A stretch of DNA of 64,000 nt from Hansschlegelia quercus (GTDB lineage Bacteria; Pseudomonadota; Alphaproteobacteria; Rhizobiales; Methylopilaceae): positions 1-64,000 of the forward strand of contig NZ_SIUB01000012.1 in the NCBI RefSeq assembly GCF_004310425.1, written 5' to 3'. The translations under genes and the position numbers were made by a program. Positions 10,545-19,864 of the stretch are shown piece after piece; position 1 is the stretch's first letter; the number at the start of each line of letters is the position of its first letter. The notes under the pieces are model-generated. The model saw only the letters and a program-made list of their open reading frames with translations, did no database searches and was not told the origin of the DNA.

Positions 10545-10775
10545 ATGAGCGATGAAACTGAAGCCGCGCTGGAGGAGCTTCGAAGAGACATCCGGCTTGC
10601 GGCTACGCGGGTGATGGAGCTGGCGCTCCATCAGGCCTTGCTCAGCCGGCTCGGGAAGGCGTCGGGAGCAACCGACCAAAAGCTTCTCGTGATGGAGGAG
10701 GAACTGGTCAGACTACGGGCGTCTCGCGATCTGCTACTGTTTCGCATGCGGAAAGAAGGAGACGCGGAGTCGTAA
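10545..10775 (+). CDS. Small helical hypothetical protein
   Basis: 76-residue, strongly helical charged protein (MSDETEAALEELRRDIRLAA at the start, then VMEEELVRLRASRDLL). No family is recognised; it is coiled-coil-like and cytosolic. ATGs exist at 10539 and 10545. Both lie immediately after a perfect EcfG promoter, so the mRNA would be leaderless or nearly so; otherwise translation starts at an internal ATG (10614). Probably stress-induced. Confidence 0.5.
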   Translation: MSDETEAALEELRRDIRLAATRVMELALHQALLSRLGKASGATDQKLLVMEEELVRLRASRDLLLFRMRKEGDAES

Positions 10776-10917
10776 GTCGCTCCGAGAAGCAGCGCGCGAG
10801 CAACGCTGGAATGCGCCCCAAGCGTTCATTTTGCAGCAGTTGAAGCACCGTGGAGACGCTATTTTAACTTGTAACGCTCATTATACGCAGGGGAGAGTTG
10901 CAAGCGGGCTTGTGGGA

Positions 10918-13542
10918 ATGTCGTCCGATTTCTCCGAGATGAACGCACGCTCGCCCGTTCCGGATGACGACCAGCGGAGGTCGCTGGACGCCGTCTGCCG
11001 CCTTGCGGCCGAGCTTTTCAACGTACCCTTTGCGTTCGTTTCTCAGCTCGAAGCGGAGTGTCAGTGGTTTATCGGAAGGAAGGGCCTCGAGCTCTCCTCC
11101 ACCCCCCGAGATATTGCGTTCTGCTCCCTGACATCGCTGAACTCCCCGCACGAGCCTCTCGTCGTGCTCGATACCCAAGTCGATCCGCGGTTTTCGTCGA
11201 GCCCTCTCGTTTGGGGCGAACCATTCCTCCGGTTTTACGCCGGGGTTCCGATTGCCCTCGGCGATGAGCCGAACCGGGCGACCATGTGCATCGCGGACAC
11301 CTCGCCGCGTAAAAGCTTCGGCGCCGAGGAGAGACGCTCGCTTCTAGACATCGCGGTGTTCGTCGAGTCGGCGCTACGGGTGCGCCTCGCCGGGAGCGAA
11401 GCCGAGCGCGCTCAGAAAAAGGCGCTTTCCGCGTACGAGGACCTGCAGGCGGAAGTGGCTCGGCGTTCCCTTGCCGAGGATACGTTGCGGCTGACGCTCG
11501 ATCACATGGACCAGGGCCTCGTCATGCTCGACCACGAGAACGTGGTGCGCATATCGAATCGCCGCGCTCAGATTCTGCTCGATCTCCCGGACGAGCTGCT
11601 GCGGCTTGGAACGCCCTACGAAGAGCTTCATCGAGCCCTTGTCGAACGGGGCGCTCCCGAAGATCTTGCACGAGAGGAAGGCGCAAGCTCCGCCGCGGAT
11701 CGTCTTAAGGCGCTTCGGCCCAGAATGACTTGGACGCGCGCCGGGGGGCCCGACCTCGACGTTCGCAACACGCCTCTACCAGATGGCGGGCGTGTCCTGA
11801 CGTTCACGGACGTCAGCGAGCAGCGCGCCGCCGAGAAGGGCGTTCAGGAAAGCGAAAAACAGCTGCGCCTCATCGCCGAGAACGCCAACGACGTCATCGT
11901 CCTCGGCGACCTCAATATGCAGCGTCTGTATGTCTCGCCTTCCGTTCGCACGGTGCTGGGATACGAGCCCGAAGAAATCATCGGGACCCGGCCGCAGGAT
12001 CTGGCGCATCCGGAGGACATTCCTCTGTTCCAGGAACTCTGGTCGAGGGTCTTCAACGGCAAGGGCGCCCGAGTGGTCGAGGTCGTGCGCCACCGGCACA
12101 AGGCGGGCCATTACGTTTGGGTCGAGGCGTCCGTCCGGCTGGCGCGCGATCCAAAGAGCGACGCGTTCGTGGGCTATGTGGCTGCGCTTCGGGACGTGAC
12201 CGACCGACGAAACGCCGAGGAAAAAATCCGCCACATGGCGCTTCACGATCCTCTGACCGAATTGCCCAACCGGACGTTGTTTCGCGATCGGCTCCGCAAT
12301 GCGTTGGCTCATGCCGCGCGATCCGCGGATGGGGTCGCGGTCCTGGCCTGCGACGTCGACAGGTTCAAGGCTGTGAACGACAGCTTTGGGCATATGGCCG
12401 GGGATACTCTTCTTCGCATAGTCGCCGACCGAATGAGCGCCGTCCTTAGACCCTACGACACGCTGGCGCGCCTGGGAGGCGACGAGTTCGTCGTCGTGTT
12501 GGGTTACCTGAACGAATACGAAAGCGCGGCTGGTTTCGCAGAGCGGCTGATCGCAGCTGTCAGCGAGCCCGTCCATATCGACGGCCATATGGTCGAGGTC
12601 GGTCTCAGCGTGGGGATCACCATCTCGACCAACCAGGCTGATGATGTCGACGAGGTCTTCAAACGGGCGGACATGGCCCTCTACGAGGCGAAAGCGGCTG
12701 GTCGAGGCGCGTACCGCTCGTACAACGCCGATACCGGGGCGCGGATAGCCGCGCGTAGTCAGCTTGGCCTGGATATGAAGGAGGCCGTACGCCGGGGCGA
12801 CTACCGCCTCGTCTACCAGCCCGTCATCGATTTGAAGACCGGTTTGGTGGTGTCCTGCGAAGCCCTGATGCGTTGGTCGCACCCGACGAGAGGCGAGGTG
12901 TCTCCGGCTGAGTTCATCCCGCTGGCGGAAGAGACAGGCCTGATCGTCCCGCTCGGCACGTGGGCTCTCCGTGAGGCTTGTCGAGAGGCTCGGAACTGGC
13001 CCGAGGGAGTGAAGGTCGCGGTGAATGTCTCCGGCGTTCAACTGAGGCGGGGCGGGGTTGAAGCGGCGGTCCTCGAGGCATTGACGTTGAGCGGCCTTCC
13101 GCCTCAGCGTCTGAAGCTAGAGGTGACCGAAAGCGTACTGTTGGATGATGGGGAGGCTATTTTGGAGAGCCTGCATCGCCTCCGTCAGCGAGGCGTGGCG
13201 GTTGCTCTAGACGACTTCGGCACAGGTTACTCGAGCCTGAGCTACCTTCGCAGATTTCCCTTCGACAAGATCAAGCTGGACCGCGCGTTCATCAAGGACA
13301 TCGCCGATCCAGACGCTGCCGCGATCGTCCGCGCCGTCGTCGGCATCGGCGAAAGGCTGGGTATGGGGATCGTCGCTGAAGGGGTCGAGACGGCCGAACA
13401 GCTGGAACTCGTACGTCAGGAGGGCTGTCAGCAAGTCCAAGGCTTCTTTTTCAGCCGCCCGCTGCCGCCAAAGGACATGCAGTCGTACCTTAACGCCGCT
13501 TATCGAAGCCGAGGGCGGCCGTCAGTCGTCGCAGCGGAATGA
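10918..13542 (+). CDS. GAF-PAS-PAS-GGDEF-EAL cyclic-di-GMP protein
   Basis: 874-residue soluble sensor that should both make and break cyclic di-GMP. Order: N-terminal GAF domain (about residues 20-165), a PAS-like domain (185-300), a second PAS with PAC tail (315-440), GGDEF (450-610) and EAL (625-865). The cyclase motif LGGDEF is intact and preceded by the inhibitory site RPYD five residues upstream. The phosphodiesterase motif CEALMRW and the DDFGTGYSSL loop are intact, so both activities are possible. No membrane segment. The ATG at 10918 follows GTGGGA; an in-frame TTG at 10831 would add 29 residues unlike the family. Confidence 0.9.
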   Translation: MSSDFSEMNARSPVPDDDQRRSLDAVCRLAAELFNVPFAFVSQLEAECQWFIGRKGLELSSTPRDIAFCSLTSLNSPHEPLVVLDTQVDPRFSSSPLVWGEPFLRFYAGVPIALGDEPNRATMCIADTSPRKSFGAEERRSLLDIAVFVESALRVRLAGSEAERAQKKALSAYEDLQAEVARRSLAEDTLRLTLDHMDQGLVMLDHENVVRISNRRAQILLDLPDELLRLGTPYEELHRALVERGAPEDLAREEGASSAADRLKALRPRMTWTRAGGPDLDVRNTPLPDGGRVLTFTDVSEQRAAEKGVQESEKQLRLIAENANDVIVLGDLNMQRLYVSPSVRTVLGYEPEEIIGTRPQDLAHPEDIPLFQELWSRVFNGKGARVVEVVRHRHKAGHYVWVEASVRLARDPKSDAFVGYVAALRDVTDRRNAEEKIRHMALHDPLTELPNRTLFRDRLRNALAHAARSADGVAVLACDVDRFKAVNDSFGHMAGDTLLRIVADRMSAVLRPYDTLARLGGDEFVVVLGYLNEYESAAGFAERLIAAVSEPVHIDGHMVEVGLSVGITISTNQADDVDEVFKRADMALYEAKAAGRGAYRSYNADTGARIAARSQLGLDMKEAVRRGDYRLVYQPVIDLKTGLVVSCEALMRWSHPTRGEVSPAEFIPLAEETGLIVPLGTWALREACREARNWPEGVKVAVNVSGVQLRRGGVEAAVLEALTLSGLPPQRLKLEVTESVLLDDGEAILESLHRLRQRGVAVALDDFGTGYSSLSYLRRFPFDKIKLDRAFIKDIADPDAAAIVRAVVGIGERLGMGIVAEGVETAEQLELVRQEGCQQVQGFFFSRPLPPKDMQSYLNAAYRSRGRPSVVAAE

Positions 13543-13667
13543 CGCTCGTGCTCAATCTCCTGACATGCGCGACCTAACCTCATGCTGCGCCAAGACACGG
13601 CGCCGTTCATCGTAGGTTTACCATCTATTAACCATGATACGGCTACCTGCGCCGGAGAGGTAGCGAG

Positions 13668-13877
13668 ATGCCATACCGAATTGCCTGGGGTCCAAGCGAC
13701 GGAAGTGTCGTCGTCGTCACGGAGACGGCGACAGAGGCCGTGCAGATCATCCGTGATCATCAGGATCAGCCAAAACAATCCGCCATCGAGATCGCGACGC
13801 TTGAAGGCGAAACTCTGTACGAAGCCGATCTTCTAGAACGGGCCGCCGCGGAAGGGCATAGGGCTTTGGCGAGTTGA
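13668..13877 (+). CDS. Small hypothetical protein
   Basis: 69-residue protein beginning MPYRIAWGPSDGSVVVV, with an acidic middle and a helical end. It looks like a compact alpha/beta fold (strand VVVVTETATEAVQII, strand SAIEIATLEGETLYEADLL). No family is recognised. The ATG has a GAGAGGTAGCGAG leader as a plausible ribosome-binding site. Last gene before the decayed tRNA-Asp copy. Confidence 0.55.
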   Translation: MPYRIAWGPSDGSVVVVTETATEAVQIIRDHQDQPKQSAIEIATLEGETLYEADLLERAAAEGHRALAS

Positions 13878-13891
13878 CGCCTTCGGCCCGC

Positions 13892-13935
13892 CACGCCGGA
13901 GGCCGCTGGTAGGAGTTCTGTCACTCCCTCCAAGA
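13892..13935 (+). pseudogene. Decayed tRNA-Asp 3' fragment (island border)
   Basis: 44-nt partial copy of the 3' half of tRNA-Asp (4050-4093): 38 of 44 bases identical without gaps, including CACGCCGGAGGCCGC, GTCACTCCC and CCAAGA. The 5' half of a tRNA is missing and the T-loop is altered (GGTAGGAGT for GGTTCGAGT), so it cannot be a functional tRNA. A partial tRNA repeat in the same orientation, 9.8 kb after the intact gene, is the usual signature of the far end of an integrated island. Confidence 0.7.
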
Positions 13936-14127
13936 AGTTCTGTGAGCGGGGCATAGCCCTCTGAAGCCCAGCCTCCGGTCGGGTCGGCTGAGACTTCCTT
14001 TCTCACGACTGCAGCTTCGTCCGTTCGATGTAACGCCGTTCGGCACGATCGTGACTGGCGCACCTTCAGGCATCGGGGAACCCCGCGGGATCGTGGGCCG
14101 GCGAGGGCGACGCGCGACGGCTCCCGA

Positions 14128-14334
14128 CTAGATCAACGTCGTCTCCGTTTCCGCGAGCGATGTGTTCAGCGCATCCAAGCTCGCGTGGATGTCTTCCATG
14201 TATCGCTCGGCGTGGAAGGTCGGCAAGCCTTCCCGCTTCAGTTGAGCGATCAGCTTGAGCTGCCTCGAGACCATCAGGGTCGCTCTGTCGACCCGGCGCC
14301 TGATCGTTCTTTCGTGGCGCTCATAGACCTTCAA
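14128..14334 (-). CDS. Small helical hypothetical protein (start uncertain)
   Basis: 68-residue open frame read from a TTG at 14334. The sequence is amphipathic and helical (VYERHERTIRRRVDRATL, then FHAERYMEDIHASLDALN), with composition more like a real small protein than an antisense frame. The frame stays open upstream of the TTG with no ATG or GTG, so it may be a truncated gene. No motif is recognised. Confidence 0.35.
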   Translation of the reverse strand: MKVYERHERTIRRRVDRATLMVSRQLKLIAQLKREGLPTFHAERYMEDIHASLDALNTSLAETETTLI

Positions 14335-14496
14335 CCATATCTCCCCGCGCGAGCCGCGCCTCGGCGGCCGTTGATGCGCTTGTTTGGCTGGTGGCTCATT
14401 GAGGAAAGGTGAGGAAAATCAATCGAACCCCCTGCGATCGGTCAGAAACGACGCGCCGCCGTGCTCGATGGTCGCAGCGGCGGCCGCTCCCTAAAA

Positions 14497-14522
14497 GGAA
14501 CCGGCGCACGCGCTTCGATGTT
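14497..14522 (+). promoter_or_regulatory. EcfG-like promoter of TPP enzyme gene
   Basis: GGAAC (14497-14501), 17 bases, TGTT (14519-14522): one mismatch from consensus with the GTT core kept, 44 bases before the ATG at 14567. Confidence 0.45.
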
Positions 14523-14566
14523 GCTTGAGGACACCCGGCGACCCCCCGACATAGGAGACTGGCGTC

Positions 14567-16354
14567 ATGGCCATCACAGTCGGCGACTACTTCTGGCAGA
14601 GGCTCAAGGCCTGGGGGGTGACGCGGGTCTTCGGCTATCCCGGCGACGGCATCAACGGCCTGCTCGGCGCGCTCAACAGACGAGACGGCGACATCGAGTT
14701 CGTGCAGGTCCGCCACGAGGAGATGGCGGCCTTCATGGCCTCTGCTCACGCCAAGTTCACGGGCGAACTCGGCGTCTGTCTCGCCACTTCGGGCCCCGGC
14801 GCGTCGCACCTCATCACCGGCCTTTACGACGCCCGGCTCGATCACATGCCGGTGCTGGCGATATCGGGCCAGCAGGCGCGCACCGCGATCGGCGCGCACT
14901 ACCAGCAGGAGCTCGACCTCAAGTCGATGTTCAAGGACGTCGCCGGCGCGTTCTGCGAGCAGGCGATGGTTCCGGGCCAGGTGCGCCATCTGATCGACCG
15001 CGCCTGCCGGATCGCGATCGGCGAACGACGCGTGACCGCGCTGATCTTCCCGAACGATCTGCAGGAAGCGGCTTACGAGGAGCCGCCGCGCGCCCATGGG
15101 GCGGTGCAGTCAGGGGTCGGTTATTCTCGGCCGAAGGTGGTTCCCTTCGATCATGACCTCCGCCGCGCCGCCGACGTGCTGAACGCCGGGGAGAAGGTGG
15201 CGATCCTCGTCGGCGCCGGCGCGATGCACGCCGCCGACGAGGTGATCGAGATCGCCGACCTGCTCGGCGCCGGCGTCGCCAAGGCGCTGCTCGGTAAGGC
15301 GGCGCTGCCGGACGACCTGCCTTACGTCACCGGCTCGATCGGCCTGCTGGGAACGTCCGCGAGCGCGGGCCTCATGGAAGGTTGCGACACGCTGCTGATG
15401 GTCGGCACCGGATTTCCCTATTCAGAGTTCTTGCCCGAGCCCGGCAAGGCCCGCGCCGTGCAGATAGACCTCGAGCCCGGCATGCTGTCGCTACGCTACC
15501 CGGTGGAGGTTCCCCTGGTCGGCGACGCAGTCGAGACGCTACGGGCGCTGATCCCTTTGATCGCGCGCAAGCAGGATCGCTCCTGGCGCGAAACGGTCGA
15601 GGAGAGCGTCACGCAGTCATGGAAGACGCTTGAGAAACGCGCGCTGGCGCCGGCTGATCCGGTCAACCCGCAGCGCGTGTTCTGGGAGCTCAGCCCGCGC
15701 CTGCCGGACGGCGCGGTCCTGACCTCCGACAGCGGGTCTTGCGCCAACTGGTACGCTCGCGACCTCAAGATCCGCCGCGGCATGATGGCGTCGCTGTCAG
15801 GCGGCCTCGCCTCGATGGGGGCTGCCGTGCCTTACGCGATTGCCGCCAAATTCGCCTATCCCGAGCGGCCGGTGATCGCGATGGTCGGTGACGGCGCGAT
15901 GCAGATGAACAACATGGCGGAGCTCATCACCGTCCAGAAATATTGGCGGGATTGGGCGACGCCGAACTTCGTCGTGATGGTGCTCAACAACCAGGACCTC
16001 AACCAAGTCACTTGGGAGCAGCGGGTGATGGAGGGCGATCCGAAATTCGAGGCGACCCAGGTCCTGCCGGACGTGCCCTATCACCGCTTCGCCGAGCTCA
16101 TCGGGTTGAAAGGCCTCTATGTCGACGACCCCGAGGAGCTCGGCGCCGCCTGGGATGCTGCTTTGAAAGCCGACCGGCCAGTGGTGCTGGAAGTGCGCAC
16201 GGATCCGGATACGCCGCCGATGCCGCCGCATCTCACGTTGAAGCAGATCCGCGCGTTCATGACGTCCTGGCCGCGCGACCCGAACGCCGGCCGCGTCCTC
16301 AAGCAGACCGCCCGCCAAGCGCTCGCGTCGATGCTGCCAGGGTCAGGGGACTAG
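14567..16354 (+). CDS. Thiamine pyrophosphate enzyme, pyruvate oxidase-like
   Basis: 595-residue member of the acetolactate synthase/pyruvate oxidase superfamily. The N-terminal PYR domain carries the catalytic Glu in VRHEEMAAFMASA. The central domain (about 190-330, AILVGAGAMHA) is the FAD/nucleotide-type fold. The C-terminal PP domain carries the TPP/Mg motif GDGAMQMNNMAEL with LNNQDLNQVTWEQR downstream. Closest in design to PoxB-type pyruvate:quinone oxidoreductases or poorly defined TPP-requiring proteins, so pyruvate is a likely but unproven substrate. A TAGGAG ribosome-binding site precedes the ATG. No partner subunit is adjacent. The EcfG-like promoter suggests expression in stress or stationary phase. 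Confidence 0.85.
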   Translation: MAITVGDYFWQRLKAWGVTRVFGYPGDGINGLLGALNRRDGDIEFVQVRHEEMAAFMASAHAKFTGELGVCLATSGPGASHLITGLYDARLDHMPVLAISGQQARTAIGAHYQQELDLKSMFKDVAGAFCEQAMVPGQVRHLIDRACRIAIGERRVTALIFPNDLQEAAYEEPPRAHGAVQSGVGYSRPKVVPFDHDLRRAADVLNAGEKVAILVGAGAMHAADEVIEIADLLGAGVAKALLGKAALPDDLPYVTGSIGLLGTSASAGLMEGCDTLLMVGTGFPYSEFLPEPGKARAVQIDLEPGMLSLRYPVEVPLVGDAVETLRALIPLIARKQDRSWRETVEESVTQSWKTLEKRALAPADPVNPQRVFWELSPRLPDGAVLTSDSGSCANWYARDLKIRRGMMASLSGGLASMGAAVPYAIAAKFAYPERPVIAMVGDGAMQMNNMAELITVQKYWRDWATPNFVVMVLNNQDLNQVTWEQRVMEGDPKFEATQVLPDVPYHRFAELIGLKGLYVDDPEELGAAWDAALKADRPVVLEVRTDPDTPPMPPHLTLKQIRAFMTSWPRDPNAGRVLKQTARQALASMLPGSGD

Positions 16355-16842
16355 GGTTGAGTTCGGGCGCCGACGCGTCCGGTGAGCTTGAGCCATCGTC
16401 GATAGCGCGAAGCCCTAGGCGCCGGCAGACCCGCTTCACGGCAGCGTTTGACGGTTTCGCGATGGGCGGCGGCGATCGCGCCGAACGCGAGGGGCTGGAC
16501 CGATAGCATCGCGTCGGCGACGGCCTCCAGAATATCCCGGCGCAGCGCGCCTTCCGCCAAAGGCAATCGGCCGGTCCCGGCCTCCCAACGCGTGATGCTG
16601 GCAAGCTGCCGGGCGCTCGGCGGCTTCGGCGCGGCGGGAGCGTCGGCGCCGCTCGCGCGGTCCCAGCCGTTCAGCCAACGCCGCATTTCGGCCCGGTGCG
16701 CCAACTCGCTTGGAACCGCCCGAGGATCGCCGGCCGCTTCCGCCGCCGCCCCGGAGGCTGACTGTGCCATGAGATACGCACGCAGTCGCCGCGCCCGCCA
16801 GGCCGGCACCGAAGCGCCGAAATTATTCTCCGGACCGCTCAT
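16351..16842 (-). CDS. Hypothetical protein with RMF-like segment
   Basis: 163-residue protein convergent with the TPP enzyme; the two stop regions overlap by four bases. The segment at about residues 28-65 (ASGAAAEAAGDPRAVP, then RAEMRRWLNGWDRA) resembles the short ribosome modulation factor/CrpP pattern of a Gly-Ala-rich helix followed by R-x-x-W-L-x-G-W-D. The rest is Arg/Ala-rich and helical. AAAGGG lies next to the ATG at 16842, poorly spaced. Function unknown; the RMF likeness is by eye only. Confidence 0.45.
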   Translation of the reverse strand: MSGPENNFGASVPAWRARRLRAYLMAQSASGAAAEAAGDPRAVPSELAHRAEMRRWLNGWDRASGADAPAAPKPPSARQLASITRWEAGTGRLPLAEGALRRDILEAVADAMLSVQPLAFGAIAAAHRETVKRCREAGLPAPRASRYRRWLKLTGRVGARTQP

Positions 16843-17009
16843 CCCTTTGACCGCAATCCTCGTAAATCGGCACGGCGATTTTATAGCGGCGCAACCCCCA
16901 GGGACACCTCGCGTGGCGTTCTCAAGGACGAGCCGGTTTCACGCAGTTCCTGCGGAACGAAGGGGAAGCTTGACTGCTTCTTCTGTGAAAACGCCAAGGG
17001 AGACGATCC

Positions 17010-18179
17010 ATGAAAGCGCTGACATGGCACGGCAAGGGCGACATCCGCTGCGAGAGCGTTCCTGATCCCACCATCGTTGACGCGACCGACGCGATCATCA
17101 AGGTCACGGCCTGCGCGATCTGCGGCTCGGACCTCCACCTCTATGATGGCGTGATCCCGAGCATGAAGAGCGGCGACGTCCTTGGTCACGAGACCATGGG
17201 TGAGGTCGTCGAGGTCGGCGCGGCGACCAAGAACCTCAAGGTCGGCGACCGGGTCGTCGTTCCCTTCACCATCTCCTGCGGCGAATGCTTCTTCTGCAAG
17301 CGCGGCTTTTTCTCCGGCTGCGAGCGCTCGAACCCGAACAAGGACATGGCGTCGAAGTTGTGGGGCTCGTCGCCTGCAGGCCTCTTCGGCTACTCGCATC
17401 TGCTCGGCGGCTACGCCGGCGGCCAGGCGGAATATCTCCGCGTGCCATTCGCCGACGTCGGACCGATCAAGGTGCCCGACCATCTCAGCGATGAGCAGGT
17501 CCTCTTCCTCTCGGACATTTTCCCCACCGGCTACATGGCCGCAGATTTCTGCAACATCCAGCAAGGCGACACGATCGCGATCTGGGGTTGCGGACCGGTC
17601 GGCCAGATGGCGATCCGCTCGGCCTTCCTGCTTGGCGCCGAGCGCGTCATCGCGATCGACACGGTGCCGGAGCGACTGGCCCTTGCGCAGGCCGCTGGCG
17701 CGCTGACGCTCGATTTCCATGAGGAGGACATTTACGACCGGATCATGCAGCTCACGCATGGTCGTGGCGCGGACGCCTGCATCGACGCGGTCGGCACGGA
17801 GCCCGACACGACGGCGAGCGCCGACAGTGTGCTCGACCGGGTGAAGGTCGCCCTGTTCATGGGCACCGACCGGCCGCATGTGCTGCGGCAGGCGATCCAC
17901 TGCTGCCGCAATTTCGGGACGGTCTCGATCGTGGGCGTCTATGGCGGCTTCCTCGACAAGGTCCCGATGGGCTCCGCGATCAATCGCGGGCTGACGTTCC
18001 GGATGGCTCAGACGCCGGTTCAGCATTATCTGCCGACGCTGCTGGAGCGGATCGAGAAGGGCGAGATCGACCCGTCCTTCGTCATCACCCATCGCGCGAC
18101 GCTCGAGGAAGGGCCCGAGCTCTACAAGACGTTCCGCGACAAGCACGACGGCTGCATCAAGGTGGTGATGCGGCCATGA
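17010..18179 (+). CDS. Zinc-dependent alcohol dehydrogenase
   Basis: 389-residue medium-chain dehydrogenase. Catalytic zinc ligands lie in [13 protein letters not shown] (about residues 35-47) and [12 protein letters not shown]. The four-Cys structural zinc site is [15 protein letters not shown] (about 90-104). The NAD(P) Rossmann motif is [10 protein letters not shown] near 193. The extended insert after the structural zinc site is typical of glutathione-independent formaldehyde dehydrogenase-like members, but the substrate cannot be assigned. AAGGGAG precedes the ATG. Its TGA overlaps the ATG of the next SDR gene (ATGA), so the two are co-translated. Confidence 0.9.
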   Translation: MKALTWHGKGDIRCESVPDPTIVDATDAIIKVTACAICGSDLHLYDGVIPSMKSGDVLGHETMGEVVEVGAATKNLKVGDRVVVPFTISCGECFFCKRGFFSGCERSNPNKDMASKLWGSSPAGLFGYSHLLGGYAGGQAEYLRVPFADVGPIKVPDHLSDEQVLFLSDIFPTGYMAADFCNIQQGDTIAIWGCGPVGQMAIRSAFLLGAERVIAIDTVPERLALAQAAGALTLDFHEEDIYDRIMQLTHGRGADACIDAVGTEPDTTASADSVLDRVKVALFMGTDRPHVLRQAIHCCRNFGTVSIVGVYGGFLDKVPMGSAINRGLTFRMAQTPVQHYLPTLLERIEKGEIDPSFVITHRATLEEGPELYKTFRDKHDGCIKVVMRP

Positions 18180-18967
18180 CATCCGGAGGAAGCGTCCGCC
18201 CGCTCGCGGTGGTGACGGGCGCGTCTTCGGGCATCGGTCTCGAGCTCGCCAAGCAGTGCGTCGATGGCGGGTTCGACCTCGTCGTCGCCTCCGATGACGG
18301 CAAGATCGAAGCCGCCGCCGGCTTCTTTCGGGAGCGCGGGGCCAACGTCGTCGCTCTGGATGCGGATCTTTCGACGTTAGAAGGCGTCGACAGGCTCATA
18401 GCCGCAGTCGGCGACCGGCAGGTCGACGCGCTGCTGGCCAACGCTGGCATCGGACTCGCCGAAGGCTTCCTCGACCAGGATTTCAACGCAGCGCGGAAGG
18501 TCGTCGACACCAACGTCGTCGGCACGCTTCGGCTGGTCCATCAGATCGGGAACAGGATGCGCGCCCGCGGCTCGGGTCGGGTCCTGATCACCGGCTCGAT
18601 CGGCGGCTTCGTGCCGGGCTCGTATCACGCGATCTACAACGCGACGAAGGCGTTCCTGAACAGCTTCTCGTTCGCTTTGCGCGAGGAGCTGACAGACGCC
18701 GGCGTCACCGTCACGTGCCTGATGCCCGGCGCGACCGAGACGGAGATTTTTGACCGCGCCGGCCTGCAGGGCACGAAGGCCCAGACGATCAAGAAGGACG
18801 ATCCGGTCACCGTCGCCGCCATCGGCTTCAAGGCGATGATGAACGGCGACGGCGACGTCGTCTCAGGCTGGAAAAACAAGATCATCGCGGCCGTCGCGAA
18901 CGTCACTCCTTCGCCGGTGCTGGCCGCAATCCATGGCAAGGGCGCGAAGCCAGGGTCCGCCGACTAA
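18176..18967 (+). CDS. Short-chain dehydrogenase/reductase (first of two)
   Basis: 263-residue classical SDR. Cofactor motif [14 protein letters not shown] lies at about residues 14-27, NAG in [13 protein letters not shown], catalytic Ser in [11 protein letters not shown] and YNATK as the Tyr-x-x-x-Lys pair. Asp in ASDDGKIE after the second strand favours NAD over NADP. Overlaps the upstream dehydrogenase gene by four bases. It is clearly paralogous to the next gene. Confidence 0.9.
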   Translation: MTSGGSVRPLAVVTGASSGIGLELAKQCVDGGFDLVVASDDGKIEAAAGFFRERGANVVALDADLSTLEGVDRLIAAVGDRQVDALLANAGIGLAEGFLDQDFNAARKVVDTNVVGTLRLVHQIGNRMRARGSGRVLITGSIGGFVPGSYHAIYNATKAFLNSFSFALREELTDAGVTVTCLMPGATETEIFDRAGLQGTKAQTIKKDDPVTVAAIGFKAMMNGDGDVVSGWKNKIIAAVANVTPSPVLAAIHGKGAKPGSAD

Positions 18968-19005
18968 GCGAGGCTCGCGCCAACCAAACTCGACAGGAGA
19001 TCGCA

Positions 19006-19788
19006 ATGGCTTCCCAACGTCCGCTCGCAGTCGTCACCGGCGCTTCCGTCGGCATCGGCCTCGAACTCGCCAAGCAATGCGTCGCAAACGGCTTCGACCT
19101 CATCATCGCCTCCGACGACGACCAACTGGAGTCCGCCGCCGCCACGCTGCGTCAGTCGGGCGCTGAAGTGAAGACGGTCCAAGCAGACCTCTCGACCACC
19201 GACGGTAATGATGAGCTCATCGCCGCGATCGGCGATCGTCCCGTCGACGCCCTGCTGGCGAATGCGGGGAGGGGCCTCGGCAAAGGCTTCCTCGACCAGG
19301 ACTTCGACCAGGCGCGCAAGGTGGTCGACACCAATGTGACCGGCACGATCTACCTCATCCACCGCGTCGGCAATGCAATGAGGACGCGCAACCAGGGCCG
19401 GATCCTGATCACTGGTTCGATCGCCGGCTTCATGCCTGGCTCGTTCCAGGCAGTCTACAACGGCACCAAGTCCTTTCTGAACAGCTTCTCGTTCGCGCTG
19501 CGCGACGAGCTGAAGGACACCGCCATCACCGTCTCCTGCCTGATGCCCGGACCGACCGACACCGAGTTCTTTGAGCGCGGCGACTTGATGGACACCAAGG
19601 TTGGCGTCCAGAAAAAGGACGATCCTGCGATGGTCGCTGAGGTCGGCTTCAAGGCGATGATGAACGGCGAGGGTGACGTCGTCGCCGGATGGAAGAACAA
19701 GCTCCAGTCCGCGCTGGCCAACGTCACGCCGGCGCCCTTGCTCGCAAAGGCGCATCGCAGCATGGCGGAGCCCGGCTCCGCGAACTGA
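19006..19788 (+). CDS. Short-chain dehydrogenase/reductase (second of two)
   Basis: 260-residue SDR with the same design as its neighbour: [38 protein letters not shown] and YNGTK. The two proteins share long blocks such as QDF[11 protein letters not shown] and [10 protein letters not shown], so they arose by tandem duplication. AGGAG precedes the ATG at 19006, 38 bases after the previous stop. A strong terminator follows. The substrate is unknown; the three oxidoreductase genes probably form one transcript. Confidence 0.9.
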   Translation: MASQRPLAVVTGASVGIGLELAKQCVANGFDLIIASDDDQLESAAATLRQSGAEVKTVQADLSTTDGNDELIAAIGDRPVDALLANAGRGLGKGFLDQDFDQARKVVDTNVTGTIYLIHRVGNAMRTRNQGRILITGSIAGFMPGSFQAVYNGTKSFLNSFSFALRDELKDTAITVSCLMPGPTDTEFFERGDLMDTKVGVQKKDDPAMVAEVGFKAMMNGEGDVVAGWKNKLQSALANVTPAPLLAKAHRSMAEPGSAN

Positions 19789-19812
19789 ACGCGGCAAGGA
19801 CGCTTCGACGAA

Positions 19813-19844
19813 AAAGGACCGGCGCTCAGCGGCGCCGGTCCTTT
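19813..19844 (+). terminator. Terminator after the SDR genes
   Basis: AAAGGACCGGCGC (19813-19825) pairs with GCGCCGGTCCTTT (19832-19844) across a six-base loop, followed by T. It also has an A-run on its left, so it can stop minus-strand transcripts from 20014. Confidence 0.85.
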
Positions 19845-19864
19845 TCAGATGCGCCTCACAGCAG

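Noticed and set aside
16933-16975. GGAAC-N17-GCTT before the zinc dehydrogenase gene as an EcfG site.
   Set aside because: Only two of four -10 bases match, so it is too weak to list.
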